Of a DNA stretch of 38,936 bases, positions 1 to 9,164 are shown one piece after another. The stretch comes from an uncultured Treponema sp. Its GTDB lineage: Bacteria; Spirochaetota; Spirochaetia; Treponematales; Treponemataceae. Where the stretch lies: positions 1-38,936 of the forward strand of contig CAMEET010000005.1 of assembly GCA_945915085.1 (NCBI GenBank). The letters run 5' to 3'. Numbering within the stretch: the stretch's first letter is position 1; each line of letters starts with the position of its first letter. The notes beneath the pieces are model-generated. The model had not been told where the DNA came from. It saw only the letters and a program-made list of their open reading frames with translations, and made no database searches. Both the position numbers and the translations under genes were made by a program.

Positions 1-1693
1 TGCCATTTCTTGCAAGAATTTTTCCACGCACTGTAAGTTTTTCCAATACAGAATTTCTAAAACGGCGCAGAACTTTTGAAAAACGGTTGTTTCCTGTTGC
101 AAAAAACTTTTCATTTGCAATTTCTATTCCAGTTCTAGCAGAATACATTTTGGAATTCAAAGTCACATCTTCTGAACTCTCGCTCAAAGAAACGATGATA
201 AAATAATCATAACCGTTTGCACGTGCATTTTTAAAAGCTTCGCCAAAACCAGAAACTGGATTTACCTGAGTTTTCACTGCAGTAATTGCAATTCCAGAAA
301 AAACATCAGAACAGGCCAGAGCTGTCAAGCGGTCACTGTCAGCATGAATAAATGAAGAAGGATTTTCAGCATAAAAAATAGCAATATTCCATCTGATTTT
401 ATCAAGATAAAAAGGTTCTATTTTCCATTTTTTTGAAAGGCTATTTTCCAGTAGAGAATTATATGCTTCGATTTTATCTTCGATTGAACTGTCGATTTTT
501 ATCTGTTCATTTTCTTTTATAAACAAAAGCTGCGAAAGATAAGTTTCGTACATTCCGTTCATTTCAAGAATTTCTGCATAATTAAGTCTAGCAACTGCAT
601 TTGAAGGATCAATCATCAAAGCGCGCTGATATTCATACGAACTTCCTGCATTATCATATCTTGACTGATATTGCTGCGCATTCGCAATGTGATATTGTGC
701 AAATGTTGAGCGACGTTCATCATCAAAAGCAAGAATGTCTTTAATCACAAGTTCAGTCACCATTCTCATCATTTCATCTTGAGGAGCTACAGAAAGTCCT
801 GTCGTCCAAACATCAAGCGCATCCTCTTTGTTTCCAGTTTTTTCCAAAGAAATGCCTTTTAAATACCATGCTACGCTATTGTTTCTATTTTTTGATATCA
901 GATAATCGCATAAATCAATTACTTCAGAATATCGTTTTTGATTGTAAATTGCATTTGCCAAAAGTTCATAGGCTTTTTCGTAATTTCCTTTGATTTCAAC
1001 TGCAATTCTCGCATGTAATTCTGCCTGTGAAAACTCGCCTTGCATCATATAAATAATAGCAGCAAGATAATGAACTTCCGCCTGACCTGAGTAATATTGC
1101 ATTGCCTGATTCAAATAATTTCGGGCAATTTCAAATCTCCCAGTTTGAGCGCAAATCAAAGCTAAAGATAAAAGTGCTTTTCTATTTGAACCTTGTCTTT
1201 TTAAAGCTTCCGAATATTGAATTTCCGCACCTGAATATTTTCCATCAAAAAGTTCAATTTCGGCAAGTCCAAAATGAGAATCTACATCGTTTGGAAACTG
1301 TTTCAGCACAGCTTCAAAAATATCTTTTGCTTCATCCAGTTTTCCAAGAGCAAGCAAAATCATTCCTTTAAGATTTTGTACTTTTGAATTATTTTTTTCG
1401 TATTTTTCAGCAGATTCCAAATAATAATAAGCCAAGTCAAATTCGCCCAGCTGATAACTGCACAATGCAAGATTAAACCATGCATCACTATAAGCTGGAT
1501 TCAAGTTCACCACTTCAAGAAAATACTGAGAAGCAGTATAATAATCTTCATTATCAAGGCAATTCACTGCCTCATTATAAATTTTTACAGGATTTTGTTT
1601 TGCATTATTTTTTGAATTAATCTGAGCCTGAAGGCAAAAAGAGAAAATCAAAAAAACAATCAAAAAACAACTTCCATGTAAAAACTTACTCAT
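1..1693 (-). CDS. Exported tetratricopeptide-repeat protein, C-terminus cut by window edge
   Basis: The reading frame is open from position 1693 to the left edge, giving at least 564 residues. The start ATG lies inside ATGAGTAA and overlaps the stop of the upstream CBS-domain gene by 8 nt, so translation is probably coupled. Residues 1-23 form a signal peptide: a short basic start, a run of L/I/V/F, then an LQAQ cleavage region. Residues ~30-400 are back-to-back TPR-like helical pairs with the usual W/Y-L/A-G-A/Y-F-A-P spacing, including segments around DAWFNLALCSYQLGEF and DSHFGLAEIELFDG. The last ~130 residues are no longer TPR-like and form a mixed alpha/beta domain. TPR arrays scaffold protein complexes; the signal peptide places this one in the periplasm or envelope. 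Partner and function are unknown. Confidence 0.85.
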   Translation of the reverse strand, partial: MSKFLHGSCFLIVFLIFSFCLQAQINSKNNAKQNPVKIYNEAVNCLDNEDYYTASQYFLEVVNLNPAYSDAWFNLALCSYQLGEFDLAYYYLESAEKYEKNNSKVQNLKGMILLALGKLDEAKDIFEAVLKQFPNDVDSHFGLAEIELFDGKYSGAEIQYSEALKRQGSNRKALLSLALICAQTGRFEIARNYLNQAMQYYSGQAEVHYLAAIIYMMQGEFSQAELHARIAVEIKGNYEKAYELLANAIYNQKRYSEVIDLCDYLISKNRNNSVAWYLKGISLEKTGNKEDALDVWTTGLSVAPQDEMMRMVTELVIKDILAFDDERRSTFAQYHIANAQQYQSRYDNAGSSYEYQRALMIDPSNAVARLNYAEILEMNGMYETYLSQLLFIKENEQIKIDSSIEDKIEAYNSLLENSLSKKWKIEPFYLDKIRWNIAIFYAENPSSFIHADSDRLTALACSDVFSGIAITAVKTQVNPVSGFGEAFKNARANGYDYFIIVSLSESSEDVTLNSKMYSARTGIEIANEKFFATGNNRFSKVLRRFRNSVLEKLTVRGKILARNG

Positions 1694-2474
1694 CATCCTC
1701 TTCCTTTTCAAGATTTTTTACTACTTTCACAACGTTGATTCTGTGCCCTTCAATATCCTGCACAATAAAATCATAATTTTTCCATGTTGCTTTTTCATAT
1801 TTAACAGGAACTTTTCCAAATAAATCAAAGACAAAACCGCCCAGACTGTCAAAATCTTCATTAGGAAAATCAGCTTCGATAGACTCATTCAAATCATCCA
1901 GATTTACGCGCGCATCACAAAGCCATACATTTTCGTTGACTGTCAGAATATCTTCCTGTTCTTTATCAAATTCATCCTGAATATCACCAACAATTTCTTC
2001 TATGATATCTTCCATTGTGACAATTCCAGACATTCCGCCGTATTCATCGATTGCAATTGCAATATGAAGATGATGACGTTTGAATTCTCGCAAAAGTGAG
2101 TCAATTCTCTTGCTTTCAGGTACAAAATAAGGTTTTCTTGCAATTTCTTTCAGATTAATTTCTCGGTTTTCTGCAAGACATTTGATAATATCTTTTACAT
2201 ACAAAACACCAATTACATTATCGATAGATTCTGTGTAAACCGGGAACCGAGAATGTCCGCTTGAAACCAGCTTTTTAAAAAGTTCATCCTGTTTTGTGTC
2301 TGAACTTATAAAATCCACATCAATTCTGGGAATCATTACTTCTTTTACAGAAGTTTTTGATAAATCTTCCACTCCCTGAATCATATCTTTTTTTTCTTCA
2401 TTCAAGATTTCCTGTTGAAGAACCTGTGCATCAATTTCTGACTGCTGCTTTTTTTTGTGTTTAAAAAAACTCAT
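1686..2474 (-). CDS. CBS-pair / CorC_HlyC domain protein (TlyC-like, no membrane domain)
   Basis: A 262-residue protein of the CorC/HlyC/TlyC family. After a Lys/Gln-rich start, residues ~40-160 hold a CBS pair: VKEVMIPRIDVDFIS, GHSRFPVYTES and GVLYVKDII in the first half, then HHLHIAIAIDEYGGMSGIVT and MEDIIEEIVGDIQDE in the second. A transporter-associated CorC_HlyC domain follows to the C-terminus. The N-terminal DUF21 (CNNM) membrane domain of larger relatives is absent, so the protein should be cytoplasmic. CBS pairs usually bind adenine nucleotides, and relatives have been linked to Mg2+/Co2+ efflux; older 'hemolysin' labels are not supported by anything here. Its ATG overlaps the ybeY stop (ATGA), matching the common ybeY-corC arrangement. 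Confidence 0.9.
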   Translation of the reverse strand: MSFFKHKKKQQSEIDAQVLQQEILNEEKKDMIQGVEDLSKTSVKEVMIPRIDVDFISSDTKQDELFKKLVSSGHSRFPVYTESIDNVIGVLYVKDIIKCLAENREINLKEIARKPYFVPESKRIDSLLREFKRHHLHIAIAIDEYGGMSGIVTMEDIIEEIVGDIQDEFDKEQEDILTVNENVWLCDARVNLDDLNESIEADFPNEDFDSLGGFVFDLFGKVPVKYEKATWKNYDFIVQDIEGHRINVVKVVKNLEKEEDDE

Positions 2475-2956
2475 TTTATTATTTTCTCTTCCTTTAATAA
2501 TTCCAATATTTTTTCCTGTCTCTGGAGCATTTCACAAACAGGCATAACTCCTTTTTCGATATGTTCATCTCCATGATCCATGCCGTTTAAGTGAAGAATT
2601 CCATGAACTAAAAGCCGTTTTAATTCATCATTATTATTTTCGTCAAAATAATCTGAATTTATAGGTAAAGTTTCCAGACTTATTACAATATCACCTACGC
2701 ATTTCCATTTTCCATATTCATCTTCATATTCCATATCATTTTCAAAAGAAAGGACATCTGTTGAGCTGTCAATGCCGCGGTAATTTTTATTCAGATGCTG
2801 CATGTACTCATCATTGCAAAAAAGAATGGAAATTTCTTGATGCGAAAACTCAAGCATTTCAAGAACTTTCTGCGCGAAACATTCCACATTTTCAAGCCAT
2901 TGAGGTTCTTCAAGATTTTCCTGTATGTTAACAAAGACTCTGTTTTTTTCAGTCAT
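2471..2956 (-). CDS. ybeY: Endoribonuclease YbeY
   Basis: YbeY is a metal-dependent endoribonuclease acting in 16S rRNA 3' maturation and 70S quality control. The family signature is complete: LLVHGILHLNGMDHGDE carries the three zinc-binding histidines (H-x3-H-x5-H), and the conserved NxxYRGID...TDVLSF segment lies upstream. I choose ATG 2956 (MTEKNRVF): it has GAGG 9 nt upstream and its ATGACTGA overlaps the preceding gene's stop by 8 nt. In-frame ATGs at 2965 and 2971 would lengthen the protein from 161 to at most 166 residues but have no comparable ribosome-binding site. It sits between the 7TM-HD hydrolase gene and the CBS gene in one tightly overlapping operon, consistent with the widespread phoH-ybeY linkage. 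Confidence 0.95.
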   Translation of the reverse strand: MTEKNRVFVNIQENLEEPQWLENVECFAQKVLEMLEFSHQEISILFCNDEYMQHLNKNYRGIDSSTDVLSFENDMEYEDEYGKWKCVGDIVISLETLPINSDYFDENNNDELKRLLVHGILHLNGMDHGDEHIEKGVMPVCEMLQRQEKILELLKEEKIIK

Positions 2957-4685
2957 TTTTTTCATCCTCATTATTTTCTTTTTTTGTCTGATTTTGAGAG
3001 TCTGGATCCTGCTGATTTTGATATTTAATTCTGTTGTGATAATAACCTGTCAAAAGGTTTACAAACGATTTTTTGATTTTAGCAATATCACTGAAAGTCA
3101 GTTCGCAGTTATCAAGTTGACCGTGTTCGATTTTTTGGCTTATAAGATTTGAAATGAATTTTTCAAGACGGCCAGAAGTCGGATTATCCAGAGTGTGACA
3201 AGCTGCTTCAACTATATCTGCAAGCATTACAACACCAGATTCCTTTGAAGAAGGCGGATTGCCTGGATATGCGAAATCTTCAGGGCTCAAAGTGGAATCT
3301 TTTTTTGTAGCTTCATTATAAAAATATGTAATAATGCTGTTTCCGTGATGTTCTGCAATTATATCAATAACAGCCTGCGGCAGATGAAGCTGATGACCTT
3401 TTTCAATTCCTTTTCTGACATGACTTTTTATTACACTGGCAGAAAGTGTTGGATTTATATCATTATGCTTATTCTGCATATTCAATTGATTTTCAACAAA
3501 ATATTCACTTTGTTCAATTTTTCCAATATCATGATAATATCCGCCTACCCGCGCCAGAATTGGATTTGCATTGATTTCGCGGCATGCACTTTCGGCAAGT
3601 TGTGCAACCATCATAGAATGATTGTATGTTCCATTTGCCTGAATCTGCATCTGCTTAAAAATCGGCGTGTTGTTATCACTCAAATCCATAAGACGGAAAA
3701 CGCTCGCTGTATTCAAAATAGTTTCGAGCGGAGTCAAAAGTCCCAGAGTTAAAATGCCTGAAATAAAGCCGTTTATTGCCACTCCAAAAAGCAAAGGTGC
3801 AATTGTGGAAATTGCTTCATTAAAAATCACCTGCAGCAATAAAACAAAAACAACTTCAAACAACGCCATGATTATGCCGGCAACAACAAGGTCAATTCTT
3901 CTTTCGATTTTTCTGACAATCACAGTTGATGACAATGCAGACGCCAATGTAAAAAGACTTGGAGGAATCTGCCATCCGCTTGCATTTAAAACTCCAAGTG
4001 AAATGATAAATGACAAAAGTACTGCAGACAAATTTCCATATAAAATAGTCACAAGCATAATACAGATTGATGTTGGAATAATTATGCAGATACTGTATGT
4101 CGATGAAAAAAGTGAAAGTTTGCCGCCAAAAGCTGTCACAAGATAAACAATCGCAAAAAGGACTACGTGAAGCAGACATTCTTTAAACAAAACTTTCCTG
4201 CCAAAATCCACAAATGAATAAAGAAGATACCACATGATTGCAAGCAGTAATATAAAAAGTTCGCTGTTTGCAAATGCCCTATAATCAATGTACAAAGGTG
4301 ATGCGGCCATTTTCTTTAGTTTCGCATAACCTTCTTCAGTAATAGGAAAACCTTTTTTAATGATTTTTTCGCCTTTTGTTATGCTCACAGGATCAAGTTC
4401 ATCAGGAGAAAGTGAACGGTCAGCAGTTATAGTTCTGTCAGAAATCTGTCCAATTTCAAAATCGGAAATTGAAAAATTTGCAACTGTCTGAACGGTTGTA
4501 ATTTTCATAAAATTGATGGCAGAAACAGCAAGAAGCCCCGCAAAAAAAAGAATCAAAAATGCATAATTATTATGAATATAAACTCCGCATGAATGGAAAA
4601 ACTGAGAAACAGCATTTTTTTCTTCATTTTCAATTTTTTCAGAATTAAATCTGTCTGTTTTAGTCATTTTGTTTTTCATTTTCAT
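2949..4685 (-). CDS. 7TM-HD family membrane phosphohydrolase (PgpH-like)
   Basis: A membrane protein of up to 578 residues. One transmembrane helix (~42-60) precedes a short extracytoplasmic segment (~65-140), then a block of about seven hydrophobic helices (~142-325), then a cytoplasmic HD phosphohydrolase domain (~340-550). Metal ligands are visible: TYNHS (H356), GGYYHDIGKIEQ (H385, D386), AEHHG, and an Asp in MLADIVEAA. Characterised PgpH proteins hydrolyse cyclic-di-AMP, so that substrate is likely but inferred. The extracytoplasmic part looks much shorter than in Listeria-type PgpH, suggesting reduced or altered ligand sensing. The start is uncertain: 4685, 4679 (AAGG 9 nt upstream) and 4667 (ATGACTAA, 8-nt overlap with the phoH stop) are all in frame. 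It is co-transcribed with phoH and ybeY. Confidence 0.87.
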   Translation of the reverse strand: MKMKNKMTKTDRFNSEKIENEEKNAVSQFFHSCGVYIHNNYAFLILFFAGLLAVSAINFMKITTVQTVANFSISDFEIGQISDRTITADRSLSPDELDPVSITKGEKIIKKGFPITEEGYAKLKKMAASPLYIDYRAFANSELFILLLAIMWYLLYSFVDFGRKVLFKECLLHVVLFAIVYLVTAFGGKLSLFSSTYSICIIIPTSICIMLVTILYGNLSAVLLSFIISLGVLNASGWQIPPSLFTLASALSSTVIVRKIERRIDLVVAGIIMALFEVVFVLLLQVIFNEAISTIAPLLFGVAINGFISGILTLGLLTPLETILNTASVFRLMDLSDNNTPIFKQMQIQANGTYNHSMMVAQLAESACREINANPILARVGGYYHDIGKIEQSEYFVENQLNMQNKHNDINPTLSASVIKSHVRKGIEKGHQLHLPQAVIDIIAEHHGNSIITYFYNEATKKDSTLSPEDFAYPGNPPSSKESGVVMLADIVEAACHTLDNPTSGRLEKFISNLISQKIEHGQLDNCELTFSDIAKIKKSFVNLLTGYYHNRIKYQNQQDPDSQNQTKKENNEDEKND

Positions 4686-5613
4686 AAGCCTTTACAATTT
4701 TTTTTACAAGATTATTTCTTACAACATCATTTGCCGTAAGACCGATAAATCCAATTTCTTCTATATTATATAATATATTAATAGCAGCAGTAAGACCAGA
4801 ATTATTTTTTTTAGGTAAATCTATTTGTGACGGATCGCCTGATACAAACACTTTTGTATTCTCCCCCATTCTAGTAAGAAACATTTTCATCTGCGAGCAA
4901 GTTGTATTCTGAGCTTCATCTAATATTACAACACAATTGTTTAAAGTTCTACCACGCATATATGCCAATGGCGCAACTTCTACAATTCCAATTTCAAAAA
5001 GATGTTTTACAGTTTCAACAGGAAGAACAGTTTCCATGGCATCTTTTAAAGGACGCAAATAAGGATCGATTTTATCTTCCAAATCACCAGGCAAAAAGCC
5101 AAGATTTTCTCCAGCTTCCACGACTGGCCTTGTGATTATAAGTTTATTTTTTTTGTGATTCAAAATAAGTTTTAACGCTTCACACACAGCAAGAAATGTT
5201 TTTCCGCTTCCAGCTGCACCTGTACAGAAGACCATATCTTTTGTCTGCAAAAGAGAAATATACTCAGCCTGCCCCTGTGTTCTAGGATAAACTTTTTTTA
5301 TGGCTCCTGGAATTAAAATGGACATCTGATTAACATCCACTTTTTTTTGTGCATTCAAAACTGTCAGGATTATGTCTTGAGCATCTTTTGCAGAATAATC
5401 ATCAGCATTACGGATTTCATCAATAACTCTGTCTATAATAAATTTAAATTTCTGGCAGATTTCAGGATTTTCATTATCTATTGAAAGTTCATTTCCTTTT
5501 GTAAAGACAGGCACACCAAGATGCTCTTCAATGAGTTTTAAGTTTTTGTCATTCATTCCACATAAGCAAAAAAGCACATCATTATCTGGAACGACAATTG
5601 TAAATTCATTCAT
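4660..5613 (-). CDS. phoH: PhoH-family ATPase
   Basis: A 317-residue PhoH-like P-loop NTPase. An N-terminal KH-like region (~1-95) precedes the ATPase core, which has Walker A GAAGSGKT at 132-139 and Walker B VVILDEAQN near 230. TRPVVEAGENLGFLPGD and SGDPSQIDLP are other family-typical stretches. PhoH proteins are thought to act with RNA, often next to YbeY; no precise substrate is established. It is the first gene of the operon that continues into the 7TM-HD hydrolase, ybeY, CBS and TPR genes. A near-consensus promoter ends only 10 nt before the ATG and no Shine-Dalgarno is visible, so the mRNA leader should be only a few bases long. Confidence 0.94.
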   Translation of the reverse strand: MNEFTIVVPDNDVLFCLCGMNDKNLKLIEEHLGVPVFTKGNELSIDNENPEICQKFKFIIDRVIDEIRNADDYSAKDAQDIILTVLNAQKKVDVNQMSILIPGAIKKVYPRTQGQAEYISLLQTKDMVFCTGAAGSGKTFLAVCEALKLILNHKKNKLIITRPVVEAGENLGFLPGDLEDKIDPYLRPLKDAMETVLPVETVKHLFEIGIVEVAPLAYMRGRTLNNCVVILDEAQNTTCSQMKMFLTRMGENTKVFVSGDPSQIDLPKKNNSGLTAAINILYNIEEIGFIGLTANDVVRNNLVKKIVKAYENEKQND

Positions 5614-5623
5614 ATTTCATTTA

Positions 5624-5652
5624 ATTATATATAAAAAAAACAGTTTTGACAA
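5624..5652 (-). promoter_or_regulatory. Promoter of the phoH operon
   Basis: Reading the minus strand, -35 TTGTCA (5652-5647), a 17-nt spacer and -10 TATAAT (5629-5624). This is an 11/12 match to the sigma-70 consensus. The predicted transcription start is about 4 nt before the phoH ATG at 5613. Confidence 0.8.
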
Positions 5653-5696
5653 TTTTTAATCATTTTTTATCGTTTATATATTGATTTTACCGCACA

Positions 5697-8600
5697 TTAT
5701 TCCAATTTCCATTCACCATATTTATCTGTTACTGTTGTTTTTATGCTTTCCATTGGACTCCAGACTACACCAATTGTGAAATAAGGACTAAAATCATATC
5801 TTTTTCGACCATTTTCTGTAATAACACGCGGTTCTATTTTAAGTGTCATATTAAGTTTCCAGTCATGCAAATCATGCGAAAGTGTCATATTTAAAGATTT
5901 GAGTTTAAATCCTGAATTTTCACGAAGAGAATTATTATCAAAACGGAAAGAGTTAAATAAATCTATAAACATATTCAACGGAAAACCACCGCCATCATTA
6001 TAAAAATCACCAGGTTCATTGTGAAAATACCAGTATAAAACCGAGTTTCTGGATGTTGAAGAAAATGTTAAATCCATAAACTTATGCAATCTGAAAGTGA
6101 TTGAAGGTGAAAATGTTAAATAACTGTTTGTAGGTCGCAAAAAGTCATAAACAATGCTTGTATTCAAACTTGGTGCAACTGATATTCTGTTAAACCATCT
6201 GTAAAAAGTTTTTGATGGTGGAGTATACGAAAAAGACAGATTGTATGGTCCAAATTCTTTCTCAGTACGAGGAATCCATCCAGATTCTCTGTCTAAATCA
6301 TATCGAGTTGCATATGAATTCAGGAAAGAAACAGAAATTCCATTCCATGAAAGTGAAAACTTCAAACTTTCATGGTAATTCTCTTCCTGATTATATGAAT
6401 AACTTTGCGTTAAACTTAAACTTTTCGAGAAAAATGGAATTGAAATTGAAACAGATTCATTTATTGGACTTTTTTTCCATCTTTCACTTTCAGGGATGGT
6501 TTCATCTTTTGTTTTCTGCTGCAAACCAGTTGAAAGCGAAAGAGTTACATAAGGAAATGTAAGTCCCAAATTAACATTGTATTGTTTTAATAAAGGTGGC
6601 ATGATTGCAGTAAACGAAAGTGACTGACCTATCATTTTATCAAATTCTTTGGCACTCAATACTGCTGATAATGAATTCACTGTAACACAGTTATCATCAT
6701 CAAAATCGACATATTTATTTTCCCATTCTTCATTTTCCTCAATAACAACAAATTTTCTTCTGAACAATTTAATAGAAGAATTCCATGAAACCTGTGAATC
6801 ACTAAAAATATCAAAATATGTAAATGGTTTAATTGAAATTTTATTTGTATTGATAATATCCTGAGATTTCGCATTATTATCAGCAAGTTTCATATTTTTT
6901 ATTTCTTTCTCAGTATATCCTCCGTTTTTGGTATCATCTGAAATAAAAGGATGATCCTGCCAGACAGGAGAATAAGAAATTCCGTTAGATACATTTACAA
7001 AATTACTTCCATAAGAAAAATCACTGTTAATATTCACTGGTGTTTTTAAAGTATATAGGAATGAGCGTGCATTTTCCCATTTAAAATCATCAGATTTTTT
7101 TAAATTTGTCGAAGCATAAGACAGCTGCGATGTATAGTTTGCAGAAGCAGAATAAGTTATTTTGTAATTTATGCCTTCTTTAATTGTTGAAACTTCAGGT
7201 TTAAAAGTCAATTGAGGAATAGTAAATACAAAATCTTCAACAGTTTTGTTATCTTTTTTATCTTCTTTTTTTTCTTGGTTTACTGATTCTGAAGTTTCAT
7301 TGTTATCTTCATTTTGATTTTCTTTTGCAAGTTCAGTTTCTTCTTTTTTCTTTTTTTCTTCATTTTCCTTATCAATTTGAGATTGAGATTTTAATTCATC
7401 AGGTTTATTCAATGTCATTGGGAATGAAACATTTTTTTTATTTGATGACTTGACTGGAACTGGCCACGAAAATAAAGTTCCGCTCATCGAAAGATTTACA
7501 TTAGCTGGATTTATATATGACGGATAATAAAATCTTCGCTGGGGAGTGTATGAAGTCCAGATTTCGGGATAATTCTCATTATCATAATAATATACCTGTT
7601 CACCATCAACTTTCTCTTTAAATACTGTATTCTTTGTAGAAAAGTTTACAGAAGATTTAAGCGACATGGACAGACTTGAAAGATAAGGTTTAAAAAACTC
7701 AGGTAATTTTGGAGAATACGAAGCATTAATCTGCCATGTAAATGAAGAAACTTCAGAAATAGAAATATCGTCATCCTGGCTTTTTGTTGAATTCAACAAA
7801 TATGAAATCCAGTCCATATTTTCACTTCGATAAGTTTTAAAATCATAACCATAGTAAGGGTCTGAATAAACAGGTAATGAAATAGACAATGTAAAAGGTT
7901 TTGATAAGTTAAAATCTAACTTTCCGCTAAATCTGAAAGGAAGATTTTGAATCCCTAGAAAAGTTGATTTATCCCAGTAGTCTTTTCCATTTTCATCAAA
8001 CGGATAATAATTACCTTCAGTTTTAAAAATTGTTCTGCTGAATCCCAAATCAAGAGAAAGTGCAAATTTTGAAATATAATCATTTTTTGGATTAAGATTA
8101 ATATCAAATCCTACTAATCCTCCAAGATTTGTGTACCAGTCTGCAAGAACTTTGATATATTGAGAAGAATCTCCTTTGTAATCTTCATCAAGATTATGCA
8201 GAATCAATCCTTCAAGTTTCTGTTCTTTTAAAGTTGACGGGCGCACAAAATTATAAAGACCTTTCAGAGCTTCTGAAGATGTTGAAGTTGAAGAATCAGA
8301 TGAACTGGAAGATGACGAGGAAGAAGATGATGATGAATCAAGAGGTTTGCGTCCCCATACATAAGTTGTAGTCTGGATAGCATATCCTTCACGTTTTCTC
8401 GTCGAAAAAACAGGATTAAAAATCAGTTCATCTTTTGGATAATAAAAAGCAGGTAAATATAAAACCGGAATTGGCCCAACGTACAAAAGTGCATTGAAAA
8501 AGGCGAATTCTCCACCAGGCAACAAAAAGGTTCTAGTAGCATCAATTTTCCAGTGAGGATTTTCATCATCACAAAATGTTAAAGAAGAATTTTTAAAAGC

Positions 8601-9146
8601 AATTGTATTCTGGCTACCTTTTCCAAATAAATCTGAAAAAACAATCATTGTTGAACCGGAAGGCAAATTCAATGCGTCCGATTGTGTCTGAACTACTTTT
8701 CCACCATCAAAAATACCTTCAAGAGTGGAAGTATTCAGCAAAAGTGATGATGCATAAGTTGTTTCACCGCCGGAAGACGAAGATTTTGTAGTAATCTGCA
8801 CATTTCCCTGAGCATAAAGCATTTCAGTTTTTCTGTCATAAGTAATGTTATCTGCAGAAATTTCAGATGTAGTTTCACCTTTTTGAACGGACAGTTCAAC
8901 AGAGCCATCTAGCACAATCAAATCATTTCCAGTTTCTTCGCTTTTTTTATAAGAAGTCTGGCGTGCATTTTTTATCGTTATTGTTGTAATTTCTGTTTGT
9001 TGAGCAGAAAGCAGATTCTTTTGTCCCAAAAATCCAAAATTAAATAATATTAATAGAAGAAAAAAAACTTTTTTCATCAAATGAGAAAAATTACTAACTT
9101 CAACTGTTTCAAAATAATTTCTTCTATTATTATCAAATATTTTCAA
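5697..9146 (-). CDS. lptD: LptD/OstA-family outer-membrane assembly protein
   Basis: LptD forms the outer-membrane barrel that inserts lipopolysaccharide or analogous glycolipids. An OstA-like jellyroll occupies ~50-190 (DNITYDRKTEMLYAQGNVQI). The family-typical linker follows (CDDENPHWKIDA, then a VPVLYLPAFYYP-type stretch, ~193-240), then a long run of amphipathic strands to the C-terminus. At up to 1149 residues it is much longer than E. coli LptD (~780). Extra length includes a 13-Ser run near 270 within a Ser/Thr tract, and a highly charged K/E/N/Q stretch at ~583-636 that is probably a loop. Start: a TTG at 9146 has GAGG 6 nt upstream, while an in-frame ATG at 9077 directly begins the signal peptide (KKVFFLLLILF) but lacks a ribosome-binding site. 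It lies 18 nt after uvrA and is probably co-transcribed. Confidence 0.85.
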   Translation of the reverse strand: MKIFDNNRRNYFETVEVSNFSHLMKKVFFLLLILFNFGFLGQKNLLSAQQTEITTITIKNARQTSYKKSEETGNDLIVLDGSVELSVQKGETTSEISADNITYDRKTEMLYAQGNVQITTKSSSSGGETTYASSLLLNTSTLEGIFDGGKVVQTQSDALNLPSGSTMIVFSDLFGKGSQNTIAFKNSSLTFCDDENPHWKIDATRTFLLPGGEFAFFNALLYVGPIPVLYLPAFYYPKDELIFNPVFSTRKREGYAIQTTTYVWGRKPLDSSSSSSSSSSSSSDSSTSTSSEALKGLYNFVRPSTLKEQKLEGLILHNLDEDYKGDSSQYIKVLADWYTNLGGLVGFDINLNPKNDYISKFALSLDLGFSRTIFKTEGNYYPFDENGKDYWDKSTFLGIQNLPFRFSGKLDFNLSKPFTLSISLPVYSDPYYGYDFKTYRSENMDWISYLLNSTKSQDDDISISEVSSFTWQINASYSPKLPEFFKPYLSSLSMSLKSSVNFSTKNTVFKEKVDGEQVYYYDNENYPEIWTSYTPQRRFYYPSYINPANVNLSMSGTLFSWPVPVKSSNKKNVSFPMTLNKPDELKSQSQIDKENEEKKKKEETELAKENQNEDNNETSESVNQEKKEDKKDNKTVEDFVFTIPQLTFKPEVSTIKEGINYKITYSASANYTSQLSYASTNLKKSDDFKWENARSFLYTLKTPVNINSDFSYGSNFVNVSNGISYSPVWQDHPFISDDTKNGGYTEKEIKNMKLADNNAKSQDIINTNKISIKPFTYFDIFSDSQVSWNSSIKLFRRKFVVIEENEEWENKYVDFDDDNCVTVNSLSAVLSAKEFDKMIGQSLSFTAIMPPLLKQYNVNLGLTFPYVTLSLSTGLQQKTKDETIPESERWKKSPINESVSISIPFFSKSLSLTQSYSYNQEENYHESLKFSLSWNGISVSFLNSYATRYDLDRESGWIPRTEKEFGPYNLSFSYTPPSKTFYRWFNRISVAPSLNTSIVYDFLRPTNSYLTFSPSITFRLHKFMDLTFSSTSRNSVLYWYFHNEPGDFYNDGGGFPLNMFIDLFNSFRFDNNSLRENSGFKLKSLNMTLSHDLHDWKLNMTLKIEPRVITENGRKRYDFSPYFTIGVVWSPMESIKTTVTDKYGEWKLE

Positions 9147-9164
9147 TCAAAGCCTCAGTTTATT

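Noticed and set aside
3667-4179. Overlapping open frames on both strands within the 7TM-HD gene
   Set aside because: They are shadows of the membrane-helix coding sequence; the HD protein accounts for the region fully.
8290-8345. Poly-serine coding tract in lptD as a phase-variation (slippage) tract
   Set aside because: Serines use mixed TCA/TCT/TCC/TCG/AGT codons, so there is no uniform short repeat to slip.
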